This document shows, in pieces, positions 57,406 through 64,000 of a stretch of 64,000 nucleotides of DNA. Both the position numbers and the translations under genes were made by a program. This stretch comes from Zea mays (taxonomy: Eukaryota > Streptophyta > Magnoliopsida > Poales > Poaceae). Each line of letters starts with the position of its first letter. Position 1 is the first letter of the stretch. The stretch covers positions 64,126,942 to 64,190,941 of the forward strand of contig NC_050099.1 in NCBI RefSeq assembly GCF_902167145.1, given 5' to 3'. The notes beneath the pieces are model-generated. The model did no database searches. It was given only the letters and a program-made list of their open reading frames with translations, and was not told the origin of the DNA.

Positions 57406-60400
57406 ATGGCTTCATTCAACAATCAAGTCATAGCACCTTCGGCCACAAAGCTGGTGCTCCCGATAACAGGTGGCTCAAGTTCAGAGCCGGCTAACAAGAA
57501 GTAGAAGAAGGAAGCACAGAGAAGGGTGCAGCATGTTGGGGTGCAGGGACCCTTCATCAAGTCAAAATGGTCCCACATCCCAATCACCTTCTCCCAAGAG
57601 GACCTTCAGCTCAAGGATTACCCTCACAATGATGCTATGGTCATATCTTGTTTCATCAAGGGATTTATGGTCCACAATGTTCTGGTTGATACAGGCAGTG
57701 CAGCGGATATCATATTTGCTAAGGCCTTCAGACAGATGCAAGAGCCAGAAGACAAGATTCATGATGCTACACACCCTCTTTGTGGCTTCGAAGGAAGGCA
57801 GATTGCAGCACTCGGCAAAATCACGATGCCAGTGACCTTCGGCTTCGTCCATAATACAAGGACTGAACAGGTTGTGTTTGACATTGTTGATATGGAATAC
57901 CCCTACAATGCAATCATTGGTCATGGAACACTTAATGCTTTCGAAGCAATACTTCATCCAGCATATCTATGCATGAAGATACCTTCGAAACAAGGGCCCA
58001 TTGCTATTCATGGGAGTCAGGAAGCCGCTAGAAAAGTCGAAGGAAATTGGACAGACTCAAAAGCGATCCACAATATAGATGGAGCCGAAGCTTGTGAACA
58101 GTACAAGTACAGAAGAGAGAAGGTTGCTTCGGCTGATCAGCCGAAACCCATGCTTCTATGTGAAGACATAGCAGAGCAGAAGCTACTGCTGGGGTCTCAA
58201 CTATCTAAAGAGCAGGAGAAAACTTTGATAAGGTTTTTATTCAACAACAAAGATGTTTTTGCTTGGTCAGCCAATGATCTCTGTGGTGTCATCAGAGACG
58301 TCATTGAACATTCACTCAATGTCGACCCATCCTTCAGGCCAAGAAAGCAAAGGCTTCGAAAAATGTTAGATGATAAAGCCGAAGGTGCTCAGAATGAAGT
58401 AAAAAGACTTCTCAGTGCTGGTGTTATCAGAGAGGTAAAATATCTAGAGTGGCTAGCCAATACTGTTATGGTGAGGAAGGCCAATGGCAAATGGAGAATG
58501 TGTATTGACTTCACGGATTCAACAAGGCCTGTCCAAAGGACGAATTTCCATTACCAAGAATAGACTCTCTTGTAGATGCAGCAGCTTCTTCAGAACTTAT
58601 GAGTCTGCTAGATTGCTACTCAGGATATCATCAAATATGGATGAAGAAGGAGGATGAGCCGTAGACTAGCTTCATAACTCCCAGTGGCACCTATTGTTAT
58701 CTTCGGATGCCTGAGGGGCTCAAGAATGCTGGAGGAAGCTTCAGCAGAATGATAGCCAAGGTCCTTCATTCTCAGATAGGCAGAAATGTGCTAACATACG
58801 TTGATGATATCATAGTAAAAAGCACGAAGCAAGAAAATCACATTACTAATCTGCAAGAAACATTTGCTAATTTCAGGCAAGCTGGCCTGAAATTAAATCC
58901 AGAAAAATGTGTCTTTGGAGTGAAGAAGGGTAAGTTCCTTGGCTGTCTAGTTTCAATAAAGGGGATTGAAGCTAACCCAAGCAAGATCGAAGCTACCTTC
59001 GGATGGAGCCACCAAGCACAAAGAAGGGGGCCCAACGGTTGGCAGGAAGACTGGCATCATTGAATAGATTCATATCTAGATCAGCAGAAAGAAACTTGCC
59101 ATTCTTTGAAATACTAAAGTCAGCCGAAGTTTTTCAATGGGGTTCGGCTCAACAGAAAGCCTTCGAAGAGCTGAAGCAATACTTGATTGATCTAACAACA
59201 TTAACTCCACCTGCGCCAGGGGCTCCATTGCTATTGTATGTGGCATCTTCGCACTCTGCAGTGAGTGTGGCGCTTGTATAGGAGAAGCTTGAAGGACAAA
59301 TTAAAAAGCAAGCCCCAATATACATCGTCTCCGAAGTTCTAAGTTTATCAAAGAAAAACTATACAGAGTTGGAGAAGGTGTTGTATGCTTTGTTAATGGC
59401 CTCCAGGAAGCTTCGACATTATTTTCAAGCATACCACATAATTGTTCCTTCATCACAGCCTCTGAAGGATATTATGAGGAATAGAAAAGCTACTGGAAGG
59501 ATTGGAAAGTAGCCTGCGGAGCTTAACGAATTCAGTATTGACTATGTGCATAGATCCTCAATTCAGTCCCAAGCATTAGCAGACTTCATTGCTGATTGGA
59601 CGTCAGAGGCTCAGGAAGAAGAAGCAAATAAAGATGCCGAAGCTTGGATAGTGTTCTGCGACGGTTCCTAGGAACCTTCGGTGCAGGTGCGGCTGTTGTC
59701 CTAATTGCACCTTCCAAAGTCAGAACATGCTACGCAACGAGACTTGATTCAGTTGTACAAATAATATTGCTGAATACGAAGCTTTGCTTTTGGGGCTTCG
59801 AAAGTTAAAGTTAATGGGAATAAGAAGGGCAGTCCTTAAAACTGACTCTCAAATTATTTCTGGTCATGTCGACAAGAGTTGCAAGGCAAGAGATCCGAAG
59901 CTTGAGAAATATCTGGACACAGTTCGAAGGCTTGAAGCTTCTTTCGAAAGATTTTCTGTTAAGAATATTCCAAGAGGGGAAAATGAGCATGCTGATCTGC
60001 TAGCCAAGTCAGCGGCACAAGGGCTTCCTCTACCTTCGGAAGTATTTTTTGAGACAATAAAAGCACCTTCGGTGGAACTCCTCGAAAGAGCAGTGCTCAC
60101 AATATCTCATGTCCATAGTGAAGATTGGAGGACTGAGATTATATCTTTCCTCCAAGGTAACTGTCTCTTGGATGATGAGGTTTATAACAAACAAATGGAA
60201 GCAAGAACAAGACCATATCTCATAATAGAAGGGGAATTATATAAACATGGAGTTTGTTTCCCACTTCTCACGTGCTTATCCAGAACCCAAGGTATAGAAA
60301 TGATGAAGTAGATACATGCAGGATTGTGTGGATCCCACATTGGGTCCAGACCTCTTCTGGGAAAGGTTTTCCGACAAGGATTCTATTGGCCGAAGGCAGC

Positions 60401-61337
60401 TTCGAACGCAGCAGATTTGATTCAAAAGTGCGAAAATTGCCAAAAATGTGCAAGAGATCAGAAGCAACCTTCGTCACTAACTCAGCTAATACAACCAACC
60501 TGGCCGTTGCAAAGATGGGGCCTGGATCTACTAGGTCCACTTCCACCAGCGCAAGGCAACTTGAGATATGTCGTGGTGGCGGTAGAATATTTTTCAAAGT
60601 GGATCAAAGCGAAGCCTTTGGCTACAATAACTTCGGCTATAGTCCAAAAATTCTTCTAGCAGAATATAGTTTGTTGATTCGGTGTGCCGAAGGCTATAAC
60701 TGTGGACAATGGAACACAGTTTGAAGCTGAAACTTTCAAAGATTTCTGCGATCAGATCTGCACAAAAATTCATTTTGCATCAGTCAGGCACCCGGAATCA
60801 AATGGACTAGTTGAAAGGGCGAATGGTATTATAATGACGGGAATAATGAAGTTAATCTTCAATCAGCCCAGAGGAAAGTGGCCAGATGAATTGGTTAAAG
60901 TGGTGTGGAGCCACAATACATCTATATCAAAGTCAACAGGTTTTACACCATTCAAGTTATTGTTCGGTGACGAAGCTATAACCCCCGAAGAGGATAAAGC
61001 GGGGTCGATAAGAACAGTAGCTTCGGTAGAAGACGAAGATAATTATTCTGTGGCAAAAGATACTATAGAAGGGACCAGACTTCAGGCTGTGGAAAATATC
61101 AACAAATATCAAGCCGAAACAATAAAATGGCGTGACAGAAAAGTTTGGTTGAAAAACATTAAGCCCGGACATTTGGTGCTTCGAAGAGTAGCCAACCCTG
61201 ACACAGTAGGCAAGCTTCAGCTGAAGTGGGAAGGACCCTTTCTGGTAGTATCTTTGTCAAGACCCGGTTCTAACAGATTAAAGGACATGGATGACAACGA
61301 CATTCCTAGATCTTGGAATGCGGATGAGCTTCGATGA
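57406..61337 (+). pseudogene. G2 pol: protease, RT, RNase H, integrase (broken)
   Basis: It opens MASFNNQ at 57406. Protease has VDTGSAADI (near 57690). A 345-codon open stretch (57526-58563) runs to the start of RT. RT continues with MPEGLKNAGGSFSRM and YVDD (near 58800), and RNase H has FCDGS (59655, Asp retained, unlike G1). Integrase includes CENCQKC, VDNGTQF, NGLVERANG and a terminal NADELR. Damage: TAG at about 57501, a frameshift near 58530, TAG near 58662, a frameshift near 59003, TAG near 59279 and 59510, a frameshift near 59670, TAG near 60309, and a frameshift near 60660. Domain order equals that in G1. Confidence 0.9.
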
Positions 61338-62277
61338 TATTATGTATAAATTGATGTAATCTTTTTCATTTTTCCTATGGCACCCTTTTCCTTTCCAAAG
61401 GGGGAGAAAGGTTTTTTAATGGGGACATAGTTTGTAATTTCTCCTTTCTTATTCAGCTCTACGAGAGCAAAATCCCCCAAGATATGTAAATGTAAAATCT
61501 GAGCATGCACCATCGAGTGCAGAGAGAAAAAAATAGGGAGAAGCTCGAAAGTCATCCCTAAGGGGATGCAGAGCACGACGAAGCTACAAAAAGTCGTTCC
61601 TAAGGGAGCACAACGTAAGTTTTCTGCTCAAAAGTCGTCCCTAAGGGAATGCAGAGCCAAATACCGCCGAAATATAAGGCGAAGCACGAAAAGTCAACGC
61701 GAATATCGCCGAAATAGAAGGCGAAGAAGTTCAAAAGACGTTCCTAAGTGGATGCAGAACTTACACCAAAAAATAAGCGGTGCAGCCAAAAAATAAACGG
61801 CAAATAGACTTCAGTCATTCCTAAGGGAGTGAAGGTTATGGATGTGGCTTCGTATGTGTGTGTTTGGACATTCATTTGCACGATACATTACATCATACAT
61901 TGCATTCATAAACATTCATTTAGACATACATAGGATCATCATCATCATATCATACAAATACAGACAGTTGCTTCGACTCTAAGGATACGGCTTCGGAAAC
62001 AGATTTATGGTTCGTTGTGTACGAAAAGAAGGGAATGTAATTTTTGCCTTCGGCTCAAAAAAAATACAAGTTTCGTCCACATCAAAGTAGTTCATACATG
62101 GACAGAAAGGGAAAAATATATTACAAGGTATGGACAAATTTACAGAGTAGTATCTGATTCTCAAATTACAATATTCTTTACAAGGATAATACAAGAGTTT
62201 TTCTAGAGTTTTTTCACAGCAAGGTTTTCGGCTTCATCATCATCTGCTAAGCTTCGGATCATCTGCTAAGCTTCGGC
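61338..62277. repeat. G2 spacer with GTCGTTCCTAAGGGA minisatellite
   Basis: It separates the convergent pol and antisense gene. Units such as aaaagtcgttcctaagggag and cgtccctaagggaatgcagag recur about seven times at roughly 61550-61830. It is the inverse-complement counterpart of 36300-36660 in G1, in the same position relative to pol. The rest holds the pol 3' untranslated region and the likely polyadenylation region of the antisense gene; no gene is seen. Confidence 0.7.
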
Positions 62278-63997
62278 TCAATGCTCTTCGGCTTCGTCAT
62301 CCTATACACATCAAAGCATTATAAGGTAAATTCAAGTTTCAAGGAAAAGGTAAGCACAAGGTATGAGTTTATTACCGGTTTAAGGTGACTTCGAGCTTCG
62401 TTACCAGCCAAGTTTCGCCCGCCCTTTGCCCAGATTTGAGTAACGAATCTGTTTCCGATGCTTCGGGCCAGGCCGGGGATGTCATCCAAGTTTGCTAGTG
62501 ACAGGCTAAAGTTTGGTCTGTTTACAATATTTCCATGTATATAGCCAGCGTTCATGAAAGCGGCAGCTGTGCCTCGAGAAGCTAGCAAAGCACAAAAGTC
62601 ACCATGTCCAGCTATAACTTCGTCGAGAGCATCAACTTCACCTTCAATATGATCAAATGTGCCTGGCAGGTCTTCAACCGAAGGTTTAAACTTTTCGGAA
62701 CTGGCTCCAACTGAGTTGAAGACTTGTTTTCAGCCGTTGAGTGCACCGGGTGCCAAAGCCCAAGCATTTTTCTTGAAGATCCTTGAGTGATTTCTGCAGA
62801 TTTGAACTTCTTTCAACTTCGGCTTTGAGTTTTGTTTTGAAATCTTTCTTATCTTGCTCAAAGCTTTTTGACTTTAGGGAAAGTTCACTATTCAATCTGG
62901 CGATCTCAGCTTGAGCTTCTGCCAGTGAACCTTCCATCGTTTGAAGCACGAAGTCTTTCTTTTCTAGGGCAGCTTCATGATCTTTAAACTTGTTCTCTAA
63001 TCCCTCAATTATAACTTCGTTTTTCTTGTCCTCGAGGTCTTGTTGCATCCTCAAGGCTTTGCTTAGTAGTAGGCTCTGACAAAATAACCTTCATCAGAAA
63101 ACATCTTCATATCAAAACAATAAAAAAGTTAAGGGAAGAATTTTACCTTAAAGTTAGAATAAAACAGGCTACCGGCGATATGGTGTCGTCGGTATCTGCT
63201 GAGATCGGCTTCGAGCTTCGGAAAACCAACACTTTTCGATAAAGTGTTGACAACCTTAGCCCCAATTCGGTCCCGAAGGCATCCTAAACTCTCTTCGGCA
63301 ACACCACCGAAGAGCAGCGCCCCTGGCTGGTACCCGCAAGATATGGCATAGTCCCTCAGCTCTTCTTTTTCAGCCTTTGACAATTCTTGCCCAATTATGT
63401 TTTGAAAGTTGAAATTTCCTTCTTCCAAAGCATCTTCGGCAGGCTCCTCTTTTCCAGGCATCTTCTCCCTTTTTTCAGGCACTGCAGCCGGGGTTTCCTC
63501 GGCAGCTGCAACAGTTTCTTCCTCAGCCATATTCAAAATCATTTCATCAATGACAGAAAGAGTGTTTTCCAGATTTGTGGCTTCGGCTGCTACAGCTTCG
63601 GAAGTAGAAGCTTCGGCAGGAGCAGCTTCGGCTGCTTCTGTTTTCGGCACTGAGGCCGACGGTGGTGTTTCTTCAATAGCCTCAATGACAGTAATAATTC
63701 TTCGCTTTTTTGGTTCAGCTGGCTTCTCGGCAGCCGAAGGTTCTTTCTTCTTCTATAAAAGCTTCATCAGTTCCGGTCCCAGCGGACTTAGCTTATTAGG
63801 TAGAGATTCGGTCATTACCTTTAAAATTTCTTCTGCGTTAGTGGCAGATGGTGTTGAGGGAATTTCTTCTTCTAAATCAGCTTTTGGCTTCGGAGCTGTA
63901 GCCTTCCTTTTCTTCGACACGGCCACCTTCGGCTCATGGCTGGATTTTTCTTTTTTGCTAAATTTTCATCTTCTTTTATCATTCTAGCAGCTTGTCT
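62278..63997 (-). pseudogene. G2 antisense gene, 3' portion (spliced, coiled coil)
   Basis: Read on the minus strand, exon 1 (63997 to 63147) includes an Ala/Glu-rich stretch and the conserved ELRDYAISCGYQPGALLFGG block. Intron 1 spans 63146-63076 (GTAAAATT to TTTGTCAG). Exon 2 (63075 to 62376) begins SLLLSKALRMQQDLEDKKNE and forms a coiled coil, then a conserved GDFCALLASRGTAAAFMNAG block. Intron 2 spans 62375-62302. The last exon (62301-62278) encodes DDEAEEH and TGA. One frameshift lies near 62700. The N-terminal Transposase_28-like half is outside the window. Confidence 0.75.
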
Positions 63998-64000
63998 TTG

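Larger units (their letters stand above)
56769..63997 (+). mobile_element. Gypsy G2: second copy of the gag-less Tat-lineage family
   Basis: It contains a 5' LTR (56769-57363), PBS, pol (57406-61337), the spacer minisatellite and the convergent antisense gene on the minus strand, which runs off the window. The layout, including the gag-less junction and both introns, matches G1. The 3' LTR and TSD lie outside. It is inserted next to Copia H. Confidence 0.85.

Noticed and set aside
1..63997. CRISPR arrays, rRNA or tRNA genes, bacterial-type operons
   Set aside because: No spaced direct-repeat arrays or structured RNA genes were found. The tRNA-like matches are retrotransposon primer-binding sites.

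Overview
The window is a grass genome, almost certainly maize or another Zea species. It consists of nested transposable elements, and I found no intact host gene, rRNA, tRNA or CRISPR array. The organism call rests on several element types typical of maize. These are Sirevirus-type Copia elements with CACCGGAC/GTCCGGTG palindromes in the LTR, Tat-lineage Gypsy elements with an antisense gene, chromovirus-like LTRs starting TGTRACRCCC, and CACTA and Ac/Ds-like hAT elements inserted in one another. Boundaries below rest on LTR ends, terminal repeats and target-site duplications (TSDs) read directly from the sequence.

Layout. (1) 1-11884: element A, a non-coding LTR retrotransposon with about 5.9-kb LTRs around a 1.7-kb interior. 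It sits in a Sirevirus fragment (11885-15216, minus strand) whose gag is open except for one stop codon. (2) 15217-17498: fragments of Gypsy elements. (3) 17499-49290: a second Sirevirus (+ strand), expanded by insertions. Its 5' LTR holds a roughly 0.54-kb Ds-like hAT. The hAT holds a solo LTR of family B (TSD TCCCC). The solo LTR holds a CACTA-like element. That element holds a complete family-B retrotransposon (TSD AGCAA) with nearly identical LTRs. The Sirevirus gag is split by a Tat-lineage Gypsy element, G1 (31824-47983, TSD AAATG). One G1 LTR is split by a CACTA element (41248-47773, TSD ACT) that carries a probable poly(A) polymerase gene fragment and a solo LTR (TSD GCAGA). (4) 49291-54790: a decayed TNP2-type CACTA transposase, interrupted by another solo LTR (TSD ATTTT). 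(5) About 54800-56768: a degenerate minus-strand Copia reverse transcriptase/RNase H with its 3' LTR. (6) 56769-63997: a second copy of the Tat-lineage family, G2, running off the window.

The most unusual object is the G1/G2 family. Both copies have no gag: protease follows the primer-binding site almost directly, at the same junction. Both carry a convergent antisense gene with two introns at conserved positions and a 7-residue last exon. G1 also shows a TATA box upstream of that gene. A transcribed minisatellite separates the tails of pol and the antisense gene. A hairpin lies just after the LTR TATA box. A second unusual signal is a degenerate 177-181 bp periodicity, anchored on a TTGTAG motif, shared by the LTRs of families A and B.
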